Shown here: piece by piece, positions 10,905-18,002 of the stretch
Position numbering within the stretch: position 1 is the stretch's first letter
Layout: every line of letters starts with the position of its first letter
Origin: Polaromonas sp. YR568
GTDB taxonomy: Bacteria > Pseudomonadota > Gammaproteobacteria > Burkholderiales > Burkholderiaceae_C
NCBI RefSeq assembly: GCF_900116715.1
Contig: NZ_FPBM01000001.1
Coordinates: forward strand, 64,784 to 128,783
Reading direction: 5' to 3'
Length of the DNA stretch: 64,000 nt
Translations under genes and position numbers: made by a program
Notes under the pieces: model-generated
The model's input: the letters and a program-made list of their open reading frames with translations, nothing else
Told to the model about the DNA's origin: nothing
The model's database searches: none

Positions 10905-11312
10905 TCACCGCTTGCGCCTGATCACAAAGGCATTCTCGGCCTGCTGAAAGCCCACTGCCGGGTAGTAAGACATGGCGCCGGGCGCAGACAACAGGATGAG
11001 GGAAACCTCGTCCCCGATGATGGCCTGCGTGCGGCGGATCAGCTCTGTCCCAACGCCCTTGCCCTGGAGCGCCTTGTCGACGGCCAGGTCGGACAGATAG
11101 CAGCAATAGCTGTAGTCGGTGAGTGACCGGCTGACACCCACCAGGCGATCCCCCTGCCAGGCGGAAATGACAAGGCTGGGAGCGGCGAACATGCGGGCGA
11201 TCCGCGGCAAGTCCGACGTGGGCCGGGTAATGCCGGAGGCATCGAAAACGCGCACGACCTGGGCGGGATCCAATGGGTAGTTGTGACGGTACTCAATCGT
11301 GCTGTCTGTCAT
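10905..11312 (-). CDS. GNAT-family N-acetyltransferase
   Basis: 135 residues covering one GNAT fold. The acetyl-CoA binding loop is YLSDLAVDKALQGKGVGTELIRR (about 75-98, matching the Q/RxxGxG/A motif), and the C-terminal SYYPAVGFQQAENAFVI is the usual beta-bulge and GF motif. It resembles small YjdJ/AAC-like acetyltransferases with unknown acceptor. ATG 11312 is the only good start. It probably shares a transcript with the downstream exported protein gene (26-bp gap). A leftward terminator lies 103 bp upstream at 11415-11440, so transcription must start in between. Confidence 0.85.
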   Translation of the reverse strand: MTDSTIEYRHNYPLDPAQVVRVFDASGITRPTSDLPRIARMFAAPSLVISAWQGDRLVGVSRSLTDYSYCCYLSDLAVDKALQGKGVGTELIRRTQAIIGDEVSLILLSAPGAMSYYPAVGFQQAENAFVIRRKR

Positions 11313-11414
11313 TGCGCCCTCGAAAAGCCTGGTTGCGGTCGATGCCGACGATTCTAGGTGGGCGGCTTGCGTCCGTTTCGCCTGCGCCTGAAAAGCTCAG
11401 GTAAAGAGACAGGC

Positions 11415-11440
11415 AAAAAAAAGCCCGGATCAACCGGGCT
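11415..11440 (-). terminator. Leftward rho-independent terminator without an obvious gene
   Basis: AGCCCGG (11422-11428) pairs with CCGGGCT (11434-11440) across a 5-nt loop, and on the minus strand the hairpin is followed by eight Ts (complement of 11415-11422). The gene to its right is on the plus strand, so no protein gene explains this terminator. A second hairpin lies at 11468-11483. Confidence 0.75.
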
Positions 11441-11467
11441 GGAATCTGGCATGGCCAGAGGGAGGGA

Positions 11468-11483
11468 TGCGACCCTGAGGTCG
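11468..11483. other. Perfect hairpin upstream of the orphan terminator
   Basis: GCGACC and GGTCGC flank a CTGA loop. On the minus strand it lies 28 bp upstream of the terminator at 11415-11440, so a short structured transcript of roughly 100 nt ending there is possible. No clear promoter: TTGACG on the minus strand near 11555 lacks a convincing -10. Confidence 0.4.
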
Positions 11484-11526
11484 CAACCTGAATGTAATGG
11501 CCCCAACAAGGATCGCTTGTAGGAGA

Positions 11527-11886
11527 ATGTCTCAAAATCATCTTTTCATGATCGTCAACCCCTCCGTCGTCGTCGACGAACTCATCCAGCGCATCACGTC
11601 CATCGTGCTGCGGACCTATGAGGTGGAGCAACTGCTGCCGGAGGGCAACAGCGAAAGCCTCTCGCTTGCCAGCCACGAGCTTGTCAGCGCCGTCGCCACA
11701 GACACGGGCCAGATCGATTTCTCGTGCGAATTGCTGCTCAAAGCCGAGGAGAGGCGCAGCTCGTTTCTGGTGAAAGTGCAGGGCCAGGCGGCCTATGAAA
11801 CACCTGTATGGCGGATCAACGAGATTTATGACGTTGTGGTGGATCCGCTGGACCGCGGCGACTCGGGGTTTGCCGGCCTGGCGTGA
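11527..11886 (+). CDS. Hypothetical protein, 119 aa
   Basis: An acidic soluble protein of 119 residues with no family I recognise. It begins MSQNHLFMIVNPSVVVDELIQRI and has a central stretch resembling a beta-rich domain (SSFLVKVQGQAAYETPVWRINEIYDVVVDPLD). Start is uncertain: AGGAG lies only one base before ATG 11527, while the next ATG (11548) is 22 bases from it; an upstream ATG at 11497 is also in frame. No signal peptide or membrane segment. It stands alone between a leftward terminator and a convergent membrane-protein gene. Plausible as a gene from base composition and amino-acid usage. Confidence 0.55.
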   Translation: MSQNHLFMIVNPSVVVDELIQRITSIVLRTYEVEQLLPEGNSESLSLASHELVSAVATDTGQIDFSCELLLKAEERRSSFLVKVQGQAAYETPVWRINEIYDVVVDPLDRGDSGFAGLA

Positions 11887-11949
11887 AGCAGGCGCGGCTC
11901 AAATGATGAGCTATTGATCAAGAAAATGAGAACTGAAGCAAGCCAGATC

Positions 11950-12246
11950 TCACACGCCCATCAGCGTCTTCACTTTGACAATGACCGGCATCAACGCGAC
12001 GATAACCAAGACCCCGGTACTGAAGGCCGTAGGCCTGAAGTCCCTCTTGAAGCCACCGCACTGCAAGAAAAGCAGGAACAACGGAAATGGCATGAACAAC
12101 GCGAACCAGCCGTAGAACCCCTGAATGGGAGCAACAGATGGTACAAATTTGGCCAGCAAGCCGATGACGAGATAAACGAAGCTCGCAGCGAGAACAAGCT
12201 GCCCGTCCCGATTCTGGAACAGCGCATAACGAAGCCTGGTGATCAT
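11950..12246 (-). CDS. Small three-helix inner-membrane protein
   Basis: 98 residues with three hydrophobic segments: about 17-37 (LVLAASFVYLVIGLLAKFV), 44-62 (GWFALFMPFPLFLLFLQC) and 74-92 (FSTGVLVIVALMPVIVKV), separated by short polar loops and a basic GGFKRDFRP. No family is recognised. The clear alternation of hydrophobic helices argues it is translated. The GC content is lower than in the flanking genes, which may indicate transfer. It converges with the hypothetical gene at 11527 and lies after an 82-bp gap from the AraC gene's stop. Confidence 0.6.
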   Translation of the reverse strand: MITRLRYALFQNRDGQLVLAASFVYLVIGLLAKFVPSVAPIQGFYGWFALFMPFPLFLLFLQCGGFKRDFRPTAFSTGVLVIVALMPVIVKVKTLMGV

Positions 12247-12327
12247 GAAGCTCTTTCAGTATTGATTTGTGGCATGGCTTCTTTCAGCCAGATAAAGCGC
12301 GCCCGGAACTAGAAGAAGCCCTGGCGC

Positions 12328-13188
12328 CTAGGCATGATTAGAGCGCATCTGCCGCAGCCAGGCCCCGGGCGCCAGGCCCACGCTGCCCTTGAAGCGCCGG
12401 CTGAAGTGGCTCTGGTCGGCAAAGCCGCAGGCAGCGGCCACCTCGGCCAGTCCCCGCCCGGCCAGCATGCCCGTCTGGGCCCGCTCTATGCGCACCGCGT
12501 TCAGGTAAATATGCGGCGGCACGCCGAATTGCCGGGCGAAGGCTCGGGTCAGGTGCACACGCGAGAGGCCGGCCTCGCGTGCGAGGGTATCGACGGTGAT
12601 GTCCTGGTCGAAGTGGCTGCGCAAATAGTCGCGGATACGAACCATGCGTGCCATGCCGGTGGATCTGGTTTCATCGCCGCCCGAGTGCCGTTCACGCCGT
12701 TCACCGTAGCGCTGCAGCAAGCGCACCAGCACATCCCGCGTCAGTTCCTCTGCCCGCAGCGACTCCTGCGCCTGCCCTGCGGCGCTGATCGCACGCGCCA
12801 GCGCCTGACCCATGGCCGCATCACGCACCACCGGCTGGCTGAAGTAGGCCGCCATGTCCAGGCCGGCTTCCTTGTCGCGGCATTCGTTCACCACCTGCTG
12901 CGACACGTACAGCATGCTGTAGCCAAAGCCTTCCTGCGTGCCGCGCTGGCCGTCGTGCGATTCGTCGGGGTTAAGAAGGATCACGTCGCCGCGCAGGCTG
13001 GTGTGCAGCGCGCCGCCGCAGTGAAAGGTCTGCACGCCGGAGGCGGTGACGCCGATGGAATAGGTCTCGTGGCTATGGCGCTCAAAGCTGTGCTCGGTGA
13101 AATGGGCGTTCATCTGGGTCACGCCGGCCAGGGCGCCCGGGCGGAAGCGGGCCCAGTCTTTGGGTGTGTGGGCCTGGGCTTGCTGCAT
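12328..13188 (-). CDS. AraC-family transcriptional regulator
   Basis: 286 residues. The N-terminal cupin-like sensing domain contains FERHSHETYSIGVTASG and RGDVILLNPDESHDG (about 30-80). The C-terminal 100 residues hold two helix-turn-helix motifs: ITVDTLAREAGLSRVHLTRAFARQFG and LAEVAAACGFADQSHFSRRFKGSVGLAPG, the AraC/XylS signature. ATG 13188 was chosen because the frame remains open to 13686 only as an antisense shadow of the next gene. It is divergent from a cupin gene 84 bp away, which it probably regulates. This AraC_binding/HTH_18 subtype often controls LysE or small-molecule exporters, but no exporter is beside it. Confidence 0.88.
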   Translation of the reverse strand: MQQAQAHTPKDWARFRPGALAGVTQMNAHFTEHSFERHSHETYSIGVTASGVQTFHCGGALHTSLRGDVILLNPDESHDGQRGTQEGFGYSMLYVSQQVVNECRDKEAGLDMAAYFSQPVVRDAAMGQALARAISAAGQAQESLRAEELTRDVLVRLLQRYGERRERHSGGDETRSTGMARMVRIRDYLRSHFDQDITVDTLAREAGLSRVHLTRAFARQFGVPPHIYLNAVRIERAQTGMLAGRGLAEVAAACGFADQSHFSRRFKGSVGLAPGAWLRQMRSNHA

Positions 13189-13272
13189 GAAACAATCGTA
13201 CAAGACGCGGCAAGCGCGGACAAGCAGACTCTCCTCTTCAACCGTCTTCAACCGCAACGCAAGAGGAATTCC

Positions 13273-13632
13273 ATGAAAACACAAGCCATAGACCTGCGCA
13301 CCAAGCTCGCAAGCTTTGAAGGCCACTGGCAACCGCGCACCGTGAGCGAGTTCAACGGCCACGATGTGATGGTGGTCAAGGTCCAGGGGGAATTCAGCTG
13401 GCATTCGCACCCGGAGAGCGACGACTTCTTCCTGGTGCTCAAAGGTGAGCTGCACATCGATATCGACGGCCAGCCGACGGTCATGCTCAAGCCCGGCCAG
13501 TTGTATGTCGTGCCGCGCGGGGTGCCGCATCGCCCGCGCGCGCCCGAGGAGGCGCACCTGCTGCTGATCGAACCGACCGGTGCACCCAACAGCGGCGATG
13601 CTGCCACGGCGGCCCCGCGCCGGGTGATTTAA
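13273..13632 (+). CDS. Cupin-domain protein
   Basis: 119 residues forming a single cupin barrel. Motif 1 is FSWHSHPESDDFFLVLKGELHIDI (about 36-60, metal ligands His, His and Glu or Asp) and motif 2 is LKPGQLYVVPRGVPHRPRA (about 70-90, with the last His). AAGAGG lies 6 bases before ATG 13273. Small cupins of this type include mannose-6-phosphate isomerase-like and dioxygenase-like proteins; the substrate cannot be read from sequence. Divergent from an AraC regulator with a 84-bp spacer, suggesting co-regulation. Confidence 0.82.
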   Translation: MKTQAIDLRTKLASFEGHWQPRTVSEFNGHDVMVVKVQGEFSWHSHPESDDFFLVLKGELHIDIDGQPTVMLKPGQLYVVPRGVPHRPRAPEEAHLLLIEPTGAPNSGDAATAAPRRVI

Positions 13633-13673
13633 GCCAGTGATCGGGGCAAAAAAGCAGTGGAAATTCAATTTAC

Positions 13674-13699
13674 TTGACTTTGTCAATTAATTGATTGAC
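13674..13699. promoter_or_regulatory. Nested palindromes upstream of the MarR-GNAT gene
   Basis: Three half sites alternate in orientation: TTGAC (13674-13678), GTCAA (13682-13686) and TTGAC (13695-13699). The first two form a perfect 13-bp dyad; 13683-13694 is a perfect 12-bp AT-rich palindrome. The site ends 10 bp before the ATG at 13710, so a bound protein would block transcription or translation. The encoded MarR domain is the obvious candidate ligand. Confidence 0.6.
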
Positions 13700-13709
13700 G
13701 ATAGCCATC

Positions 13710-14687
13710 ATGGCATCGTCAAACCCCTCCCCCGCACCCTCCCCAATTTCCTCCTCAGCACCCGCCGCCAGCACGGCGCACGTCAAGGCTGTTCGCCGTT
13801 TCAACCGCTTCTATACCCAGCGCATTGGCGTGCTGGACCCTTACCTTGGCAGCGAGTTTTCGCTGACCGAGGTGCGGGTGCTGTATGAGCTGGCCCACCG
13901 AGACCAGCCGACGGCCACCGAGCTGGGGCGTGACCTGTCGCTGGACGCGGGCTACCTCAGCCGCATCCTGCGGCGGTTTGAAAGCAAAGGCTGGCTGGCG
14001 CGCGTGCCCTCGGTGGCCGATGGCCGGCAAAGCCTGCTCAAGCTGACCGAGGCCGGGCACGCGGTGTTTGCGCCGCTACAGCAGCAGTCGCGCGACGAAG
14101 CGGCCGGGCTGCTGGCCGCGCTGGCGCCTGCCGAGCAGCAAAAAATCGTGAGCGCCATGGCCACGGTGGAGCGACTGCTGGCTGGGCCGGAATCACCCGC
14201 CGCAACACGCACCGTGATCCTGCGCGACCCGCAGCCCGGCGACATGGGCTGGGTGGTGCAGCAGCACGGCGAGGTTTATGCACGCGAATACGGCTGGAAC
14301 AGCGAATTCGAGGCGCTGGTGGCCGACATCGCCGGCAAGTACCTGAAAAACCACGAGCCGGACTGGGAAAAATGCTGGGTCGCGGAGATCGACGGCGAGC
14401 GGGTGGGCGCGGTGTTTGTGGTGCGCAAGTCAGCCACGGTGGCGCAGCTGCGCATGCTGATCCTCACGCCCGGCGCGCGCGGGCTGGGCCTGGGCGCCCG
14501 GCTGACGGATGAATGCCTGGCGTTTGCACGCGCCAAGGGCTACAAAAAAATGGTGCTCTGGACAAACAGCCTGCTGACGGCGGCCCGCGCCATCTATTCA
14601 AAGCGCGGCTTTGTGCTGACCAAAAGCGAGCCCCACCATAGCTTTGGGCATGACCTGGTGGGTGAAACCTGGGAGTTGCGCCTGTAA
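13710..14687 (+). CDS. MarR-GNAT fusion: regulator with acetyltransferase domain
   Basis: 325 residues. Residues about 25-160 are a MarR winged helix (EFSLTEVRVLYELAH, ATELGRDLSLDAGYLSRILRRFESKGWLARV, DGRQSLLKLTEAGHAVF). Residues about 165-325 are a GNAT acetyltransferase with the acetyl-CoA loop LTPGARGLGLGARLTDECLAFA and C-terminal YSKRGFVLTKSEPHHSFGHDLVGETWELRL. This two-domain arrangement is a known family; acetyl acceptors are mostly unknown. ATG 13710 is preferred to TTG 13695, which lies inside the upstream palindrome. It is a single-gene unit and probably autoregulated through that palindrome. Confidence 0.88.
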   Translation: MASSNPSPAPSPISSSAPAASTAHVKAVRRFNRFYTQRIGVLDPYLGSEFSLTEVRVLYELAHRDQPTATELGRDLSLDAGYLSRILRRFESKGWLARVPSVADGRQSLLKLTEAGHAVFAPLQQQSRDEAAGLLAALAPAEQQKIVSAMATVERLLAGPESPAATRTVILRDPQPGDMGWVVQQHGEVYAREYGWNSEFEALVADIAGKYLKNHEPDWEKCWVAEIDGERVGAVFVVRKSATVAQLRMLILTPGARGLGLGARLTDECLAFARAKGYKKMVLWTNSLLTAARAIYSKRGFVLTKSEPHHSFGHDLVGETWELRL

Positions 14688-14750
14688 GCGCCTCTAAGCG
14701 CCTGAATGCGACGCCGGCCATCGCCAAACACGGGCCCGCGCCTGGAAACT

Positions 14751-14812
14751 TAAGTAATTCAGGCCTGAAACCCTTGTGCAACAAGCGCAAGCAGCTCCTG
14801 TTTTAATAGCAG
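14751..14812 (-). repeat. Copy F of the ~60-bp GCTAT/AGCTGCTTGCGC repeat
   Basis: Read on the minus strand it starts CTGCTAT, then six bases, AGGAGCTGCTTGCGC, a variable stretch and an AAGGGTTTCAGGCCTGA-like end. It aligns with copies at 20433, 26441, 35801, 59830 and 62793. It fills most of the 189-bp gap before the chromate-transporter genes. Confidence 0.75.
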
Positions 14813-14876
14813 AGGGTTCCCGCCGGTTTCTGCCCGGGGCGCGGGAGTGCATCGATGAAGCGGCGATAATGCACCC

Positions 14877-15452
14877 ATGAGTTCTCTGCCCGCGGAAGAT
14901 CGCCCGCAACCCAAATCCCTCACCGACCTTTTTGTTTCATTCACCTTGCTGGCGCTGCAGGGTTTCGGCGGCGTACTTGCCATCGTGCAGCGTGAGCTGG
15001 TCGAGAAAAAACGCTGGATGACCCGCGAGGAGTTCATTGAAGACTGGGCCGTGGCGCAGATCATGCCGGGGCCCAATGTGGTGAACCTCTCCCTGATGGT
15101 GGGCGGGCGCTACTTCGGCCTCAAGGGTGCAATGGTGGCCCTGGCCGGCATGCTGACCGTGCCGCTTGTGCTGGTGTTGCTGCTGGCCGTGGTCTACGCC
15201 CAGTTTGCCGGCCACCCGGGTGTAGCCGGCGCGCTGCGCGGCATGGGCGCAGTGGCTGCCGGGTTGATTGCCGCAACCGGCCTCAAGCTTTCCGGCGCGC
15301 TCAAGAAAAACGTGCTGGGCCCACGCCTTTGCGCCGGGCTGGGCGTGCTGTGTTTTGTGGCGATCGCGCTGCTGCGCATTCCGCTGGCCTATGTGTTGCT
15401 CACCCTGGGTGTACTGTCTTGCGTGCTGGCCTACCGGAGGCTCAAGCCATGA
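14877..15452 (+). CDS. Chromate transporter, first half-size CHR subunit
   Basis: 191 residues, a single CHR (chromate transporter) domain. Family motifs FTLLALQGFGGVLAIVQRELV, MTREEFIEDWAVAQIMPGPNVVNLSLMVG and five to six hydrophobic segments are clear. Full-size ChrA carries two such domains; this gene and the next each encode one and overlap by 4 bp (ATGA), so they likely assemble as a heterodimeric short-chain CHR pair in the inner membrane. The family exports chromate using the proton gradient, but many members have not been shown to confer chromate resistance. Start ATG 14877 gives the usual polar N-terminus. Confidence 0.87.
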   Translation: MSSLPAEDRPQPKSLTDLFVSFTLLALQGFGGVLAIVQRELVEKKRWMTREEFIEDWAVAQIMPGPNVVNLSLMVGGRYFGLKGAMVALAGMLTVPLVLVLLLAVVYAQFAGHPGVAGALRGMGAVAAGLIAATGLKLSGALKKNVLGPRLCAGLGVLCFVAIALLRIPLAYVLLTLGVLSCVLAYRRLKP

Positions 15453-16042
15453 ACGAATCGCTGCAATCACTGCACCTGGTCTTTGGCGCGCGTGACTGGT
15501 TTGACCTGTTCCTGCATTACCTTTCGCTGTCGCTGTTGTCGGTGGGTGGCGCCATCAGCACCGCGCCCGACATGCACCGCTTTCTGGTCGACAAGCAGCA
15601 CTGGCTGACCGACGCGCAGTTCAACGCCTCGATCGCGATTGCGCAGTCGGCGCCGGGGCCGAACGTGCTCTTTATTGCCCTGCTGGGCTGGAACGTGGGC
15701 CTGAATGCCGGCGGCATGCTGACGGGCTTGCTGGGGGTGTTTCTGGCGCTGCTGGGTATTTTGATTCCCAGCACCACGCTGACGTATACCGCCGCCCAGT
15801 GGGGCCACCGCAACCGCGAGCTGCGGGCGGTGCGTGCCTTCAAGCAGGGCATGGGGCCCATCGTGGTGGCCTTGCTGATCGCCACCAGCTGGATTCTGGC
15901 CAGCGCCAATGGCAGCTCGCTGAAGGACTGGCCGGTGTGGCTGCTGACGGCCGCCTCGGCCATCATCGTCTGGCGCAGCAAGATTCACCTGCTGTGGCTG
16001 CTGGGCGCGGGCGCCCTGCTCGGCTGGTACGGGCTGATCTAA
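15449..16042 (+). CDS. Chromate transporter, second half-size CHR subunit
   Basis: 197 residues, one CHR domain homologous to the preceding protein. Motifs are YLSLSLLSVGGAISTAPDMHRFLVDKQHWLTDAQFNASIAIAQSAPGPNVLF (about 24-75), with the APGPN loop, and four or more following hydrophobic segments. ATG 15449 overlaps the upstream stop codon as ATGA, which gives translational coupling and equal amounts of both subunits. The two halves differ at the PGPN loop (PGPNVVNLS against PGPNVLFIA), as is usual for the two domains of full-length ChrA. Confidence 0.87.
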   Translation: MNESLQSLHLVFGARDWFDLFLHYLSLSLLSVGGAISTAPDMHRFLVDKQHWLTDAQFNASIAIAQSAPGPNVLFIALLGWNVGLNAGGMLTGLLGVFLALLGILIPSTTLTYTAAQWGHRNRELRAVRAFKQGMGPIVVALLIATSWILASANGSSLKDWPVWLLTAASAIIVWRSKIHLLWLLGAGALLGWYGLI

Positions 16043-16057
16043 AAAGCTGTTGACGAT

Positions 16058-16813
16058 TTAAGCGGGGCGCCGCTGGCGCAACGCTTCGTACAGGCACACG
16101 CCGCTGGCCACGGACACGTTCAGGCTTTCCACCGCACCGTGCATCGGGATGCTGACCAGCTCGTCGCAGGTCTTGCGGGTGAGCTGGCGCATGCCCTCGC
16201 CTTCAGCGCCCAGCACCAGGGCGACCGGGCCTTTTAAATCCACGTCGTAAATCGTTTTCTCAGCGTCGTCACTCGTGCCTATGCACCAGATGTTGCGCTC
16301 CTTGAGCTCGTTCAGGGTACGCGCCAGGTTGGTCACCATGAAGTAAGGCATGGTCTCGGCCGCACCGCTGGCCACTTTGGCGACGGTGGCATTGATACCG
16401 GCGGCGTGGTCCTTGGGGGCAATCACGGCATGGGCGCCAGCGCCGTCGGCCACCCGCAGGCAGGCGCCCAGGTTGTGTGGGTCGGTGACGCCATCGAGCA
16501 CCAGCAGCAGCGGCTGGGCTATGCCGGCTTCTTCCAGTTGCTCAAGCAGTTCATCCAGAGATTTGACCTGGGCCAGCGCGTCCACGCGGGCGACCACACC
16601 CTGGTGGCCATGGCTGCCGCACATCTTGGCCAGGCGCAGGCCGTCGGATTCGATCAGGCGGATGCCGGCCTCGCGGGCACGGTCGGTGAACTGGCGCATG
16701 CGGGCGTCGCGGCGCGAGACGTCAAAAAAGACCTCCAGCACGGACTTGGGAGCGGTTTTGATGCGGACACCGACGGCATGAAAGCCAAAAAGCACTTTGG
16801 GGGAAGAAGACAT
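16058..16813 (-). CDS. rlmB: 23S rRNA (guanosine-2'-O-)-methyltransferase RlmB
   Basis: 251-residue SpoU-class methyltransferase that uses SAM to methylate the ribose of G2251 in 23S rRNA. The N-terminal substrate-binding domain (VLFGFHAVGVRIKTAPKSVLEVF) precedes the knotted catalytic domain with motif 1 LVLDGVTDPHNLGACLRVADGAGAHAV (about 108-134), motif 2 PVALVLGAEGEGM (about 198-210) and motif 3 IPMHGAVESLNVSVASGVCLYEALRQR at the end. Length matches RlmB. ATG 16813 gives the usual short N-terminus. It converges with the chromate-transporter genes (15-bp gap). The rnr gene that often precedes rlmB is not here. Confidence 0.93.
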   Translation of the reverse strand: MSSSPKVLFGFHAVGVRIKTAPKSVLEVFFDVSRRDARMRQFTDRAREAGIRLIESDGLRLAKMCGSHGHQGVVARVDALAQVKSLDELLEQLEEAGIAQPLLLVLDGVTDPHNLGACLRVADGAGAHAVIAPKDHAAGINATVAKVASGAAETMPYFMVTNLARTLNELKERNIWCIGTSDDAEKTIYDVDLKGPVALVLGAEGEGMRQLTRKTCDELVSIPMHGAVESLNVSVASGVCLYEALRQRRPA

Positions 16814-16911
16814 GGAGGGGATTATCGCCCTTGCCTCTTTAGCGGCATTCCTGCCCTTTCCGCCTAGCCTGACTTGCCGCATAACCGGTTTGCCCGGATT
16901 CAATCCGCGAC

Positions 16912-16999
16912 CATGAACGCTCATTCATGTGCATTGGCATTACTACCGGTGCATTCAGGGCGACCAGCGGACACAATACCGGTGCAGTAAGACTAAAAT
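16912..16999. promoter_or_regulatory. Intergenic signals between rlmB and the haem-sensor gene
   Basis: The 254-bp divergent region holds a perfect dyad CATGAA-N6-TTCATG (16912-16929), a 10-bp direct repeat TACCGGTGCA (16944-16953 and 16977-16986, 33 bp apart) and a good -10 box TAAAAT (16994-16999) for the rightward genes with no matching -35. Direct repeats upstream of a weak -35 fit an activator-dependent promoter. Inference only. Confidence 0.4.
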
Positions 17000-17067
17000 A
17001 GTAACAATCTGTACACAATATCAATAACTAACTTTCTGGCCGCAAGACGGCACACGGTGGAGATGCT

Positions 17068-17946
17068 ATGGGCTTGAGACTCAAATTCAATTTGGTGCTG
17101 ATTGTGGTTTTCCTGGCCGGCTTTGGGGCCGCAGGTTATCTGTCACGCCAGCTTTTGCAAGACAACGCCCGCGAGGAAGTGCTGCGAAATGCCAGGCTGA
17201 TGATGGATACGGCGCTTTCCGTGCGCGCCTATACCGTCGAGCAGATCAAGCCCCACCTGGACAAGCAGCTCGAAGAAGTCTTCCTGCCCCAAACCGTGCC
17301 GGCCTACGCCGCTACTGAAACCCTGGGCCATATCCAGAAGAAATACCGCGATTACGGCTACAAGGAAGCCACGCTGAACCCCACCAACCCGCGTGACCGC
17401 GCCACCGACTGGGAAGCCGACATCGTCCAGCAGTTCCGCCAGAACGCCGACTCGAAAGAGCTGATTTCCGAGCGCCCCGCCGCCACCGGCCGGCTGCTCT
17501 ACATTGCCAAGCCCATCCAGATCACCAATGCCGCCTGTCTGCAGTGCCACAGCGTGCCGGCCAACGCGCCTGCCAGCATGATCAAGATTTACGGCGAAGC
17601 CAACGGCTTTGGCTGGAAACACAACGAGATCATCGGCGCGCAGGTCGTCACCGTGCCCATGGACATTCCCATCCGCAACGCCGACCGCGCCTTCAAGACC
17701 TTTATGGCGTCGCTGGCGGCGGTGTTCGCCGTGGTCTTTGTCGTACTGAATCTGATGCTCAGCTGGCTCATCGTGCGGCCTATCCGCCGCATGTCGCAGG
17801 CCGCCGACAAGGTCAGCACCGGCGACTTCGATGTGCCCGAGTTTGCCGACGGTGGCCGGGACGAGGTGGCCGTGCTGGGCAGCTCGTTCAACCGCATGCG
17901 CCGCAGCCTGGAAAAAGCCATGCAGATGATTGACCGCGGCGACTGA
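17068..17946 (+). CDS. Haem-c sensor: DUF3365 (Tll0287-like) periplasmic domain plus HAMP, no output domain
   Basis: 292 residues: membrane helix 1 (about 8-27), a periplasmic DUF3365-type domain (about 35-205) with one covalent haem site, CLQCH at 156-160, membrane helix 2 (about 212-234) and a HAMP domain (RPIRRMSQAADKVSTGDFDVPEF, about 238-285). The protein stops soon after the HAMP; no histidine kinase, cyclase or chemotaxis domain follows. DUF3365 domains are proposed redox or gas sensors. The next gene, 56 bp downstream, encodes a soluble Ser/Thr kinase-cyclase, the likely partner. A weak promoter lies at 16994-16999. Domain calls are firm; the signalling role is inference. Confidence 0.85.
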   Translation: MGLRLKFNLVLIVVFLAGFGAAGYLSRQLLQDNAREEVLRNARLMMDTALSVRAYTVEQIKPHLDKQLEEVFLPQTVPAYAATETLGHIQKKYRDYGYKEATLNPTNPRDRATDWEADIVQQFRQNADSKELISERPAATGRLLYIAKPIQITNAACLQCHSVPANAPASMIKIYGEANGFGWKHNEIIGAQVVTVPMDIPIRNADRAFKTFMASLAAVFAVVFVVLNLMLSWLIVRPIRRMSQAADKVSTGDFDVPEFADGGRDEVAVLGSSFNRMRRSLEKAMQMIDRGD

Positions 17947-18002
17947 GGCCCGGTACGACCTGATTTTTGCCGCCACCATCATCTGACGACCTGCACCGAC
18001 GA

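Noticed and set aside
13189..13686. N-terminal extension of the AraC gene to 452 residues
   Set aside because: The extra 166 residues are antisense to the cupin gene; a normal AraC N-terminus begins at ATG 13188.
14877..16042. Frameshifted single full-length ChrA
   Set aside because: Each half has a complete domain and its own N-terminus, the ATGA overlap is clean, and paired half-size CHR proteins are a known form.
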